DNA from: Bacteroidales bacterium UBA3844
GTDB lineage: Bacteria; Bacteroidota; Bacteroidia; Bacteroidales; Paludibacteraceae
Direction: 5' to 3'
NCBI GenBank assembly: GCA_002392915.1
Contig: DGHQ01000006.1
Location: forward strand, 18,133-82,132
Length of the DNA: 64,000 bases
Below, piece by piece: positions 1-8,208 of this stretch. Within the stretch, counting starts at the first letter, position 1. Each line of letters starts with the position of its first letter. The notes below the pieces were generated by a model, which was not told the origin of the DNA, searched no databases, and saw only the letters and a list, made by a program, of their open reading frames with translations. The position numbers and the translations under genes are program-made.

Positions 1-48
1 GCAAAGGACGAAAAGTCAGTGTTGCACCCGTATTTTGAGTCGTATTAA
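1..48 (+). CDS. C-terminal end of an unidentified protein (cut by window edge)
   Basis: Frame 1 is open from the first base for 15 codons (ending VLHPYFESY) and stops at TAA 46-48, 18 bases before the next start. It is probably the tail of a gene beginning outside the window. It is too short to assign, and the reading could be chance. Confidence 0.3.
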   Translation, partial: AKDEKSVLHPYFESY

Positions 49-66
49 TAAAAAAACATACAGGTT

Positions 67-339
67 ATGACAGTTGCAGAAATGAAAATTAGTAACAGGG
101 AAAGGCTTGACAAACTTGAAGCCTTAGACCCAGAAAAGCTGAACGACATTTTGGATTATGTGTTCAGCAAGTTAATATCTATGCCTAATGAGGAGGAAAA
201 GAAATCAAAGTCTGACATTTCTAAAATTCAAGATAAAGAAGAGTTGCCTTCTTATTTTGGAATCTGGAAAGACAATGGAGACGAAATTAAAGAATTAATT
301 TATAAATCAAGAACAAAAAATCAGGAAGTTATTTTATGA
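67..339 (+). CDS. Small hypothetical protein, probable antitoxin of a VapBC-like pair
   Basis: A 90-residue, charged, mostly helical protein with no recognised domain. Its stop overlaps the start of the downstream PIN-domain gene by four bases (ATGA), the usual antitoxin-toxin arrangement. The C-terminal part (about residues 60-90, with SYFGIWKD) resembles the toxin-binding tail often seen in Bacteroidetes antitoxins paired with PIN toxins. This is inferred from position and size, as no DNA-binding motif is obvious. If the toxin is dead, as the next entry suggests, this is an orphaned antitoxin. Confidence 0.45.
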   Translation: MTVAEMKISNRERLDKLEALDPEKLNDILDYVFSKLISMPNEEEKKSKSDISKIQDKEELPSYFGIWKDNGDEIKELIYKSRTKNQEVIL

Positions 340-601
340 ATGTATTGTTAGACACATGTGCTTGCATTGAAATTCTGAAAGGCAATATGAATGTTTATAG
401 AATTGTTAAGTCTCTTTCAAATAGCCAAAGATTAGTCTCGGAAATCACAGTCGCTGAATTAATGTTTGGTGTAGAACTTTCTAAAAGAAAGGTTTTTGAA
501 CAACAAAAAGTCAATGATTTTTGAACGATTTTTCAATTCTTCCAATTTCCAATTCAATCAGAAGATTTGCTAAAGAGAAAGCACGATTGCAAAAAACATA
601 A
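336..601 (+). pseudogene. Frameshifted and truncated VapC-like PIN-domain toxin
   Basis: The N-terminus (MNVLLDTCACIEILKG) has the first PIN acidic residue in LLDT, and SEITVAELMFGVELS carries the conserved Glu of PIN RNases. The frame stops at TGA 522-524 right after a T5 run (518-522). With one extra T the reading continues as LNDFSILPISNSIRRFAKEK and stops at TAA 599-601. Even when repaired, the protein would be about 88 residues against roughly 130 for VapC, lacking the C-terminal acidic residues. The break coincides with a hairpin repeat starting at 602. A slippage error plus an insertion or deletion at the repeat would explain it, and the toxin is probably inactive. Confidence 0.6.
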
Positions 602-625
602 AGAGATGCACGACCGTGCGTCTCT
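602..625. repeat. GAGACG-type hairpin repeat
   Basis: AGAGATGCACG (602-612) and CGTGCGTCTCT (615-625) form an 11-bp stem with one G-T wobble and a 2-base loop. It belongs to the same family as hairpins at 4746, 6251, 22641, 28427 and 52433. It abuts the truncated PIN gene and lies just past the 3' end of the TerB-like gene on the other strand, where it could act as terminator. Confidence 0.6.
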
Positions 626-659
626 ACACATGATGACCATCAATTTTGCATTCATAAAT

Positions 660-1061
660 TCATTTTTCAGAATTCGTCTCATTGCCCTCAATTTGTATTT
701 GAGGATTGTTCTGACACACAGATGCGATTGCAAGCACGAATGCGGACTGTGGCAATCCCAATGCATTGTTGATCTTGTTGAGAAATTCTACCTCCTGCAG
801 TTTCAGTTTGTTGTCTGCCAAAGCCACAAGAATACACGACTGCATCAAAACAAGTTTGTTTTCAGCTGCGACGGTTCTTGCGATCGCTTCTGCTGAATCA
901 TGCTGATACATCTTAGTCTTAATAGCCTTCGCTACTGCTTCTGTGTCCAGCTTCAACCCATCTGCAAGAAAAACGATTGTATCAACCTCTTTTTGTTCCA
1001 TCTCTCTGTCGGCCTTAACAGTTGCTACTGTCAATGCCACGAATTGCTCTAAGAAATCCAT
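660..1061 (-). CDS. TerB-like protein
   Basis: A 133-residue helical protein. Two segments match the TerB fold: residues 1-35 (FVALTVATVKADREMEQKEVD) and about 70-105 (CILVALADNKLKLQEVEFL, then INNALGL), each a helix followed by an acidic D/E-rich loop. TerB domains come from tellurite-resistance clusters and commonly accompany VWA and AAA+ proteins in putative stress or defence modules; their biochemical role is unclear, and metal binding has been proposed. The gene lies 120 bases after the VWA-like gene on the same strand and is probably the last member of that cluster. A TerB assignment is likely, but this is a divergent, unnamed member. Confidence 0.6.
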   Translation of the reverse strand: MDFLEQFVALTVATVKADREMEQKEVDTIVFLADGLKLDTEAVAKAIKTKMYQHDSAEAIARTVAAENKLVLMQSCILVALADNKLKLQEVEFLNKINNALGLPQSAFVLAIASVCQNNPQIQIEGNETNSEK

Positions 1062-1181
1062 ATTTTATTTTTTAGTTATTACTACGCTTTGCTTATGTTT
1101 CTCAATAATAATATAAATTTTTATAATTAGTTTAATCGAGATGCTTTATTTAACAATAATTAATATGAATCGTCGTATTTT

Positions 1182-2378
1182 TCATTTAGCATTTATATAG
1201 CACACTCTTCCAATCTTCCTCATCCACTCTTTGTTTTCGTCGTAGCTCTTTTCATCAGTCAAAACCCATACGAATTTAGTCCGTGTGAAAAAATCAATTT
1301 TGGGTTGCGGCGCATATCCGTCTGTGAAGATTATCATTCCGTCGTAGACATTATGATTTTGAAGATAATCAATGACCACTTGGAAATCTGTGCCTCCTCT
1401 ACCCTTCACTTCGCCACATTTCATTTGCTTGGCATCTTTTATACTGATTGGTTGCGGTGTCTGTAGCTGGCAGTCAAACTGTATTACGTCTATTTTCGAC
1501 ACTCCATATCTGAACATGCGTCGCATCACTCCAAAGAAATTTGCCAATTCTGTATGAGTGACAGACAAACTTGTATCAACAGCTATCAGCAATCGCGTCT
1601 CCAGATCATATTTGCTTCCCATCTGTTGGAAATCAAATCGTCGGTTTGGACGCATTCGTGTCAGATGACGTTTGCTAGAGAGGATGGATGCGCGGAATCC
1701 TGAAAGTGTTTTTCTATAATCTATTTTAGCTTTCGACGATGCGATTATCTTCTCCGTAAGATTTCCTGGAATGGAGCCCCAACTTTTTGAAGAATTTATC
1801 TCTTCGATAAGTTCGTTGATTTTGTCACATCTTTCATCATCTTCTTCCCAGAGTGCCGCTCTGTCCGACATATTTCCGGGAACATCAGTGTTGAATCCTG
1901 AATTTGAATCTGATTTATCATTATTCCCGTCGTCATCATTGGAATCACCACCAGAATCTTTTAAATTTTCATCATTTATCTTTATCAGGTACCATTCGTA
2001 GAATTTTCCTGATTCAAGTCCGAAATCAGCGGGATTGACAAATCTGTATTCTTCAAATTTATAATGCCCATACAGTGTCATGTCGCTGGCGGCGATCATT
2101 TTTTCGTTCGGACAGTTGACAGGACGACGTGAGTATGGATGCTTTAGGAAGACGCGGATCATTTCCGTCTTCATCAATTCTTCCAACTGATTGTCTGTCA
2201 ACAATTTTATATAGTCTGCATTATATTCAATTCTGCCCTGTCCACATCTTATCGCACAATTCATATATGGATTTTCAGTCAGTGCATTTATGCAGTAGAC
2301 AGCAAAAAATGCAGGCTCACGAAGATACCACATATCCGCGAGCTGCTTAAATCTATCTTTTGCAATCAATTTCTCCAT
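1182..2378 (-). CDS. VWA-like protein with DUF2201-type putative metallopeptidase domain
   Basis: 398 residues in three parts. Residues 1-130 resemble the N-terminal DUF2201 putative metallopeptidase region. About 140-165 is a low-complexity Asp/Asn/Ser linker. The C-terminal half is a VWA-like domain with a MIDAS signature (AVDTSLSVTH, the DxSxS motif), a conserved Thr in GRGGTDFQ and Asp in IFTDGYAP, so metal-dependent ligand binding is plausible. Where family members have an HExxH-like zinc site followed by HP, this protein reads TEMIRVFLKHP, so the two zinc-ligand histidines appear lost. It lies 38 bases after the MoxR-type ATPase gene; MoxR/VWA pairs usually act together as a chaperone-like or metal-insertion machine. 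The substrate is unknown. Confidence 0.75.
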   Translation of the reverse strand: MEKLIAKDRFKQLADMWYLREPAFFAVYCINALTENPYMNCAIRCGQGRIEYNADYIKLLTDNQLEELMKTEMIRVFLKHPYSRRPVNCPNEKMIAASDMTLYGHYKFEEYRFVNPADFGLESGKFYEWYLIKINDENLKDSGGDSNDDDGNNDKSDSNSGFNTDVPGNMSDRAALWEEDDERCDKINELIEEINSSKSWGSIPGNLTEKIIASSKAKIDYRKTLSGFRASILSSKRHLTRMRPNRRFDFQQMGSKYDLETRLLIAVDTSLSVTHTELANFFGVMRRMFRYGVSKIDVIQFDCQLQTPQPISIKDAKQMKCGEVKGRGGTDFQVVIDYLQNHNVYDGMIIFTDGYAPQPKIDFFTRTKFVWVLTDEKSYDENKEWMRKIGRVCYINAK

Positions 2379-2416
2379 ATAAAATTTATCTACGTTTTTG
2401 TCTATCGTCTATCTTA

Positions 2417-3484
2417 CTAAATGCCATCAACAAATTTCTGAATCTTTCCCAACAATTCAGGCATCTCAGAAACAATAAACATCACAGTATCAGGATAATT
2501 TCCACCACTGAACAGAGAAGACCAATGTGCGAACGCTTCATTTTTATTCTCTTTTTCAAGCATCTCAACGTAGGCAGGAAGATTTTTCTTGACTTTTTCT
2601 TTCTCTTTATCATCTTTCAATCCCGTCTCCATATAGCGGAAAAGAGATTCATTCACAATGGATAATTCATGGAGTTGCAGTGACTTTAGCGTCTTCTCAT
2701 GCTTTTTGTAGTTCAGAAGAATTTCTTTTGCCGACGGCAATGCTTTCTTGCTGATGTATTCGAAAAACAGAGTTCCTGCCTGGTTTCCCACTATTCCTGA
2801 AATCAGTTTCTTATAAATCAAGTCGATGTTTGGTACATCGGTAATCAAATCACTCACTCTTTTCCAGCCACGTCTGTCTGGAGTCTTTTCAAGTCCATTG
2901 TCAATATCTGTAGCCACACCGTCGAGTTGATCCGAATGTTCTTGGATAAAGTTTAAAACCCTCTCGTCGACTCCATTTTCTGCAGCCCACAATAGCCATT
3001 CCGACGGTGTTGGTCGGAAATTATAGATGTTGAAACGAGAAACAAGTGCTGGATCCAAATCCGTCAGCTGATACTCTTCTCCTGAATTGACGGCTGAGAT
3101 TATACGGCTGCCTTCTGGCAATTGTTTGCCAGCCAATTTTTTATTCAGGGCAAGATCCATTATCGTCTGCAAAACTTCCGGACGTGCACGGTTCAACTCA
3201 TCAAGGAAGAGAACGATTGGTTTTCCATCTGTAGGAAACCAATATGGCGGCATAAACTCAGTGTTGCCAGTCTTTTCATTTTTGAATGGCAAACCGATCA
3301 AATCACCGGGATCACTCATCTGTCCGAGGAAAAGCGACACCACTTTCTTTCCCTTTGATGCAAAATATTTCGTGAGAATTTCCGATTTGCCTATTCCGTG
3401 CTTTCCGGAAAGCATGATATTTTGGTCTGCTGGAGTAAGATCAAGCAGTTGTATAAGTTCTTTAGAATTGACTGATATTGCCAT
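2417..3484 (-). CDS. MoxR-type AAA+ ATPase
   Basis: 355 residues. The Walker A motif is GKHGIGKS (27-34) and Walker B is VLFLDELNRA (about 91-100), followed by PEVLQTIMD, typical of MoxR/RavA-like AAA+ proteins. ALVSRFNIYNF near residue 165 fits the arginine-finger region. The C-terminal 150 residues are helical and not recognised. The family consists of cytoplasmic oligomeric ATPases that remodel partner complexes together with VWA proteins, here presumably the next gene. Two membrane-protein genes precede it with an 17-base gap, and five genes from 4642 down to 660 could be one transcript. Family is confident; substrate unknown. Confidence 0.85.
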   Translation of the reverse strand: MAISVNSKELIQLLDLTPADQNIMLSGKHGIGKSEILTKYFASKGKKVVSLFLGQMSDPGDLIGLPFKNEKTGNTEFMPPYWFPTDGKPIVLFLDELNRARPEVLQTIMDLALNKKLAGKQLPEGSRIISAVNSGEEYQLTDLDPALVSRFNIYNFRPTPSEWLLWAAENGVDERVLNFIQEHSDQLDGVATDIDNGLEKTPDRRGWKRVSDLITDVPNIDLIYKKLISGIVGNQAGTLFFEYISKKALPSAKEILLNYKKHEKTLKSLQLHELSIVNESLFRYMETGLKDDKEKEKVKKNLPAYVEMLEKENKNEAFAHWSSLFSGGNYPDTVMFIVSEMPELLGKIQKFVDGI

Positions 3485-3501
3485 AACCCATTATTATATT
3501 A

Positions 3502-4137
3502 TTATTTCACGTCTATATCATTAATTGCTTGTCTAAGACTATCTATTTGATATTTAAACTCTTTTGATTTCTCTTGATCAATTATGCAAACATGATTTAG
3601 GAAACAGCTGTCTGCTGGCGTATTCCACTCTTTTTTCCATGTGTCTTTTAATTCAAGAAAAACAGAGACAACACCCCAATTTTCATAAACATGAAAATCT
3701 TTTAATTCGTAAGCAAATTTATCAGAGCACAATTTTGAATGAAAATTCTCACAGATACCTTCCTTTTCGTAAAGACAAAAATCACCCGGATCAATACTTA
3801 TTAATACACTACTGGGAATATCCCGTATCGCATAACGTGATGTCTCCGCAACTTTGGGATGATAAAAATAGGACAAATAAAATATCAACGCAAAAGCGAT
3901 GATGATTCCTGAGAAAAAGTTGAGCAAAGCTATTTTCCATTTATGAACATTCAAGATAGATATTAAAATGGCTGAAAACGAGGCGATTCCTAAACATATT
4001 AGATTGATATTCCACCTCAAATAATCACAACCAAAAGAAATAATGGATAAAGCAATGCCTAAAACTAATGAGACAAGAAACAGCGTGTCTACAATATGAT
4101 TCAATTTATTTTTCATCAGCGGAAACCTCTTTTTCAT
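3502..4137 (-). CDS. Hypothetical membrane protein
   Basis: A 211-residue protein not recognised as a named family. Residues about 13-95 contain three or four hydrophobic segments (FLVSLVLGIALSIISFGC, LICLGIASFSAILIS, FFSGIIIAFALIFYLSYF). A soluble C-terminal domain follows with several cysteines (DFCLYEKEGICENF, then KLCSDKF, SCFLNHVCIID) that could form disulfides if it is periplasmic. Its start overlaps the upstream membrane-protein gene by 32 bases; an internal Met at residue 8 would reduce the overlap. It ends 17 bases before the AAA+ ATPase gene, so it may anchor or sense for that cluster, but this is only positional inference. Confidence 0.6.
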   Translation of the reverse strand: MKKRFPLMKNKLNHIVDTLFLVSLVLGIALSIISFGCDYLRWNINLICLGIASFSAILISILNVHKWKIALLNFFSGIIIAFALIFYLSYFYHPKVAETSRYAIRDIPSSVLISIDPGDFCLYEKEGICENFHSKLCSDKFAYELKDFHVYENWGVVSVFLELKDTWKKEWNTPADSCFLNHVCIIDQEKSKEFKYQIDSLRQAINDIDVK

Positions 4138-4642
4138 ATTGTTTGATCAATCGAGCACACCACAATAGCGGCAAGATGCCAAAGAGTCCGAATGAGCAAT
4201 CAACTAAAGTCCAAAAGAACGGAATTGAACGTATTGGTCCACAAATGAAAGCAAGAGGGAATATTGATACACAACAGAACATTCCCCAATATACCACCCA
4301 TTTGTTTTTAATCGGATCACGATACGGCCCAACGAACAATGTTGCTATCATCAGGTGTGCGTATGCCAACCAATCAAAGCCATAGGCAAGATATGGATAT
4401 TTGTCATTGGTCTCTGTAATACCTATCTTAACATTATAAAGCCATGAAAACAGTGGTTGGATGGAATTGTCTTTCATTTGGTTGATAGTCTCCTGATCTA
4501 TGGAAAAAATGGAACATAAAAGATTCAGTTCACACTCCACAGGAAAAGCTGTCACACCAGCCACAACCAATGCCACAATATAGAAAACAATCAAAATGCG
4601 GATTTTCTTTAATGTTGTCATAATCATCAGTTTTATCATCAT
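4106..4642 (-). CDS. Hypothetical four-helix membrane protein
   Basis: 178 residues with four predicted membrane segments: ILIVFYIVALVVAGVTAF (about 14-33), the WLAYAHLMIATLFVG region (about 90-107), WVVYWGMFCCVSIFPLAF (about 115-133) and FFWTLVDCSFGLFGILPL (about 140-160). No domain recognised. It is the first gene of the co-directional run 4642-660 and overlaps the next gene by 32 bases. A hairpin terminator of the preceding cstA gene lies 104 bases upstream, so this run probably has its own promoter in 4643-4745, but no clear promoter is visible there. Confidence 0.55.
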   Translation of the reverse strand: MMIKLMIMTTLKKIRILIVFYIVALVVAGVTAFPVECELNLLCSIFSIDQETINQMKDNSIQPLFSWLYNVKIGITETNDKYPYLAYGFDWLAYAHLMIATLFVGPYRDPIKNKWVVYWGMFCCVSIFPLAFICGPIRSIPFFWTLVDCSFGLFGILPLLWCARLIKQYEKEVSADEK

Positions 4643-4745
4643 TAATCACGAAATTACAAAAAAACAGAGAAAGAATGATTGGTTTTCAAGTAAATGTTTG
4701 ACAAATAATCGTAGTGGCGAATTTATATACCTTTATAAACAAAAA

Positions 4746-4767
4746 GAGACGCGATTTCCCGCGTCTC
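4746..4767 (-). terminator. Hairpin terminator of cstA (GAGACG family)
   Basis: GAGACGCG (4746-4753) and CGCGTCTC (4760-4767) form an 8-bp stem with a 6-base loop. On the minus strand it lies just after the cstA stop and is followed by a T5 run (the A run at 4741-4745). Confidence 0.65.
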
Positions 4768-4807
4768 CCTCATATATCTCAAATAAATCAACTCTATTAT
4801 TTGATTG

Positions 4808-6232
4808 TCAGATCTGTTGAATCTTTTTAGAATTCAAACTCTTCAAGAATACAGCCACAGTTACGATTGTGACAATTGCTCCTGCTGCATAAGATATAGT
4901 TTTGTCGAGATGCAAACACTCAGGTGCAATGAAGATGTATGTCGAGCAGACCATTGTCATAAAGATTGCAGGGACGAATGTCACCCACCAATAGTTTCCT
5001 CTCTTGCTCAAGAAGACGGTGATTGCCCACAATGTGAATACCGACAATGCCTGATTACACCATGCGAAGTATCTCCATATCAAATTGAATCCCTCTTTGT
5101 CGCTTACACTGTAGATCAACACAATCAATGTCACAACAAAGATAGGCAAACTGATTGCTAATCTGCTCTTTATTGTCTTCTGCTCTTTATTCAAGAAATC
5201 AGCCACGATCAGACGGGCGCTTCTCAATGCTGTATCTCCACTTGTGATAGGGGCGAAAACGACTCCCAATAGAGCCAATACACTTCCTACCTCTCCTAGC
5301 CAATTCTTTGTGATATTATCTACGATTAGAGCGGCATTGTTTTCTTCCATACCATGCTCGTTGAAGAAATAGTTGGCTGCGGCTGCCCAAATTAGAGCAA
5401 CAATACCCTCTGTGATCATCGCACCGTAGAAGATTGGTCTACCATGCTTCTCATTTGTCATACAACGTGCCATAAGCGGACTCTGTGTGGCATGGAATCC
5501 ACTGATCGCTCCACACGCGATACTTACAAACATCATTGGGAACAGTGGCATATTCTCTTCTCCTGCTGGATGTGTGTTCTGCAATCCATCCCAAATTTCT
5601 GGCAATGCGGGACTTGTCTTTATCAACATCACCAACACTCCTACTGCCATAAAGATCAATGCAATAGCAAACAATGGATATACTTTTCCAATTACCTTGT
5701 CGATAGGAAGCAATGTGGCTAAGATATAGTATACAAAAATCACTCCAAACCAAACTGTTGGATCAATAGATGTCAATTTTGCCAGAATTGCTGATGGTCC
5801 GCTCACAAACACAGCTCCCACTAGAATCATCAGGACCACTGTGAAGATGCGCATCACCGTCTTTGCCTTCATACCTAGATGACGTCCGATGATGTCTGGA
5901 AGACTCTCGCCTCCTTCTCTAAGACTCATCATTCCTGCCAGATAATCGTGTACGGCTCCTGCAAAAATACATCCGAACACAATCCACAAGTAAGATGCAA
6001 CACCGAATTTAGCACCCATGATGGCGCCGAAAATTGGTCCAAGGCCTGCAATGTTCAAAAACTGAATCATGAAGATTCGCCATGTTGGCAATGGCATGAA
6101 ATCCACTCCGTCTTGCTTGGCAATGGCAGGAGTCACTCTGTTGGGATCTGGGCCAAACACTTTCTCTACAAATTTTCCATAAACGAGATAGCCCAAAACA
6201 AGTGCGACAAACGCAATGTAAAAAGAATTCAT
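4808..6232 (-). CDS. cstA: CstA-family carbon starvation protein (peptide or pyruvate transporter)
   Basis: A 474-residue polytopic membrane protein. The N-terminal motif YGKFVEKVFGPDPNR, the PTWRIFMIQFLNIAGLGPIFG segment and DYLAGMMSLREGGESLPD are hallmarks of CstA. In E. coli CstA and its paralogue BtsT take up peptides or pyruvate. This is the short form common in Bacteroidetes, lacking the extended C-terminus of the ~700-residue enterobacterial protein. About 12 or more hydrophobic segments span the protein. It stands alone, with hairpins at both ends (4746-4767 downstream, 6251-6278 upstream). Substrate cannot be told from sequence. Confidence 0.9.
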   Translation of the reverse strand: MNSFYIAFVALVLGYLVYGKFVEKVFGPDPNRVTPAIAKQDGVDFMPLPTWRIFMIQFLNIAGLGPIFGAIMGAKFGVASYLWIVFGCIFAGAVHDYLAGMMSLREGGESLPDIIGRHLGMKAKTVMRIFTVVLMILVGAVFVSGPSAILAKLTSIDPTVWFGVIFVYYILATLLPIDKVIGKVYPLFAIALIFMAVGVLVMLIKTSPALPEIWDGLQNTHPAGEENMPLFPMMFVSIACGAISGFHATQSPLMARCMTNEKHGRPIFYGAMITEGIVALIWAAAANYFFNEHGMEENNAALIVDNITKNWLGEVGSVLALLGVVFAPITSGDTALRSARLIVADFLNKEQKTIKSRLAISLPIFVVTLIVLIYSVSDKEGFNLIWRYFAWCNQALSVFTLWAITVFLSKRGNYWWVTFVPAIFMTMVCSTYIFIAPECLHLDKTISYAAGAIVTIVTVAVFLKSLNSKKIQQI

Positions 6233-6250
6233 CTTTTTCTAAAATTATAA

Positions 6251-6278
6251 GTAGAGACGTAGCGTGCTACGTCTCTAC
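6251..6278. repeat. Perfect GAGACG-family hairpin, probable manC terminator
   Basis: GTAGAGACGTAGC (6251-6263) and GCTACGTCTCTAC (6266-6278) form a perfect 13-bp inverted repeat with a 2-base loop. It sits between the end of the mannose-1-phosphate guanylyltransferase gene and the start of cstA, both on the minus strand. There is no T run, so it may act as a REP-like element rather than a classical terminator. Confidence 0.65.
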
Positions 6279-6305
6279 ATTATTAACTATTAATTTTAAT
6301 TCTAA

Positions 6306-7391
6306 TTAAATATAGTCTTCGCCAAATGATTCTTTGGTTTCGCTCACATAGTCGCGGATATGTTGCTCCTCCGACTTTCTGCAAATAAGCAGGACATTAT
6401 CGTCGTCGACAACGATCATATCATCAAGACCTTCCACGATTGCGATTTTATTCTCCGCAAGGCTGATCACATTTCCTTTGGAATTATGATATTTCACCCT
6501 ACCCTTCAAAGTCGCATTTTTATTCTCGTCTTTTGCATCAGACAAATCATAAAGGCTTCCCCATGTACCTAGGTCTGACCAACCAAAATCCGCCGCAATC
6601 ACATTCACATTCTGTGCTTTCTCCATGATAGCGTAGTCGATTGAAAGGTTCTTGCTTGTCTGATAAATAGAATCAATATATTCCTGCTCTTTTGGAGTGT
6701 TGTATGAGCTGCTGCCAGCCTTAAACTTATTCCAGATTTCTGGCTCGTGCTGTTCGAATGCATTTGAAATCGCTTTCACATTCCATAGGAACATACCTGA
6801 ATTCCACAAAAATTCGTCACTTTCGAAGAAGATCTTAGCCAACTCAAGATTTGGTTTCTCAGTGAATGTCTTTACCTTGAAAATGGAATCTACAGAAGAT
6901 CCGTTCTCTATCTGAATATATCCATATCCAGTCTCCGGACGAGATGGCTTGATTCCAAGTGTCATAAGCACATCGTTGCTGGCTGTGAAATTCAAACCTT
7001 TCTCGATTGTGTTGAGAAATTCCTGCTCTTTCAAAACTAAATGGTCTGACGGTGCAATCACCACATTCGCATTTGGATTCAACGACGCAATCTTGTTCAT
7101 AGCATAAGCAATACAAGGCGCAGTGTTGCGACGTGCTGGCTCCAAAAGCAACTGGTTTTCAGTAAGCATTGGCAACTGCTCTAGAATCAAATCCTTATAT
7201 TGTTTGTTAGATGCGATAAAGATATTCTCAGTTGGTATAATCTTTGCAAAACGATCAAATGTCTGCTGCAAAAGAGTACGACCTGTGCCAAAGAAATCCA
7301 AAAACTGTTTTGGACGGTTCGAACGAGAGCATGGCCAAAAACGTGTGCCTGCTCCACCCGCCATAATAACTAAAAATCTATTCTTATCCAT
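6306..7391 (-). CDS. manC: Mannose-1-phosphate guanylyltransferase
   Basis: A 361-residue cytoplasmic enzyme making GDP-mannose from mannose-1-phosphate and GTP for glycan synthesis. The nucleotide-binding signature AGGAGTRFWPCSRSNRPKQF is at residues 11-30. EPARRNTAPC, FTEKPN and LWNSGMFLW are typical of the family. It is the single-domain form: the C-terminal cupin isomerase domain of bifunctional ManC/AlgA proteins (~470 residues) is absent. The next gene upstream ends 6 bases before this start, so the two may be co-transcribed. The symbol manC is used for the activity. Confidence 0.9.
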   Translation of the reverse strand: MDKNRFLVIMAGGAGTRFWPCSRSNRPKQFLDFFGTGRTLLQQTFDRFAKIIPTENIFIASNKQYKDLILEQLPMLTENQLLLEPARRNTAPCIAYAMNKIASLNPNANVVIAPSDHLVLKEQEFLNTIEKGLNFTASNDVLMTLGIKPSRPETGYGYIQIENGSSVDSIFKVKTFTEKPNLELAKIFFESDEFLWNSGMFLWNVKAISNAFEQHEPEIWNKFKAGSSSYNTPKEQEYIDSIYQTSKNLSIDYAIMEKAQNVNVIAADFGWSDLGTWGSLYDLSDAKDENKNATLKGRVKYHNSKGNVISLAENKIAIVEGLDDMIVVDDDNVLLICRKSEEQHIRDYVSETKESFGEDYI

Positions 7392-7397
7392 TTTTAA

Positions 7398-8129
7398 TTA
7401 GTCTCTGCTTCTTCCTAAAATTTTCAAGATATATAGGAACAGGTTGATGAAGTCCAAATATAGTTCCAAAGCACCATACACAACCCATCTCTGCTGATCT
7501 TCTTCTGCCAAATAGTGGAATCCACCATTCTTCAATTTCTGTGTGTCATACGCAGTCAAAATCACAAACACACCTACCATTGCGTAGTTTATAATCCAAT
7601 CAAGTGTAGAACTTGCCATGAAGATATTCACAATTGTGGCGATAATACCTCCAATCAACACAAAGAATGCGATTCTTCCTATTGTGGAAAGATCCTTCTT
7701 AATCTTGTAGCCAATGAATGAACATGCTCCGAATGTACCTGCGGTTATGAAAAATGCCGTCTCAATCAATCCTAAATCAAACACTAAGAAGATCGAAGAC
7801 AGTGTCAGTCCGTTTACAATCGAATAAATCACAAACAAGATATTCAATGTTCTTGCCTCAAACTTTTGTATTCCTGCACTGATCGCGATGACAAGACCAA
7901 GCTCCACTAACGCCCAAATCCAAAATGAACCAAGGAAAATGTTTCGCAATGTCTCTGAATGTGCCACTACCCATGCAGAAGCACCAGTCAAAAGCAATGC
8001 ATAACACATCATTTTATAAACAGATGTCATGTACTTAGACAAAGCCACCTTCTCATGGTCTACATACTGGCCATTGGAAGTTGAGCTATTATCAATTCTC
8101 TCTTCTTTAGAATAATTTTCTAGTTCCAT
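7398..8129 (-). CDS. Bax inhibitor-1/YccA family membrane protein
   Basis: About 243 residues from the ATG at 8129. An in-frame non-ATG start at 8165 is possible but the 8129 ATG has AAAGGAT just upstream. Seven hydrophobic segments follow a ~35-residue polar N-terminus. ILTAYDTQKLKNGG and the C-terminal YGALELYLDFINLFLYIL are the family signature, including the conserved Asp residues of the proposed pH-sensing pair. Family members are implicated in calcium leak and in modulating FtsH proteolysis (E. coli YccA). It ends 6 bases before manC, with no obvious functional link. Confidence 0.9.
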   Translation of the reverse strand: MELENYSKEERIDNSSTSNGQYVDHEKVALSKYMTSVYKMMCYALLLTGASAWVVAHSETLRNIFLGSFWIWALVELGLVIAISAGIQKFEARTLNILFVIYSIVNGLTLSSIFLVFDLGLIETAFFITAGTFGACSFIGYKIKKDLSTIGRIAFFVLIGGIIATIVNIFMASSTLDWIINYAMVGVFVILTAYDTQKLKNGGFHYLAEEDQQRWVVYGALELYLDFINLFLYILKILGRSRD

Positions 8130-8208
8130 ATCCTTTAAGTTTTTTGTTTCTGCAAAAATAATCAAAAAATGTTTTTCTCCGAAACAGGATTCACATTTTT
8201 ATAAATTT

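Noticed and set aside
567..896. Plus-strand reading frame opposite the TerB-like gene
   Set aside because: It is the antisense of a better-supported gene, with Cys/His-rich composition and no recognisable domain.
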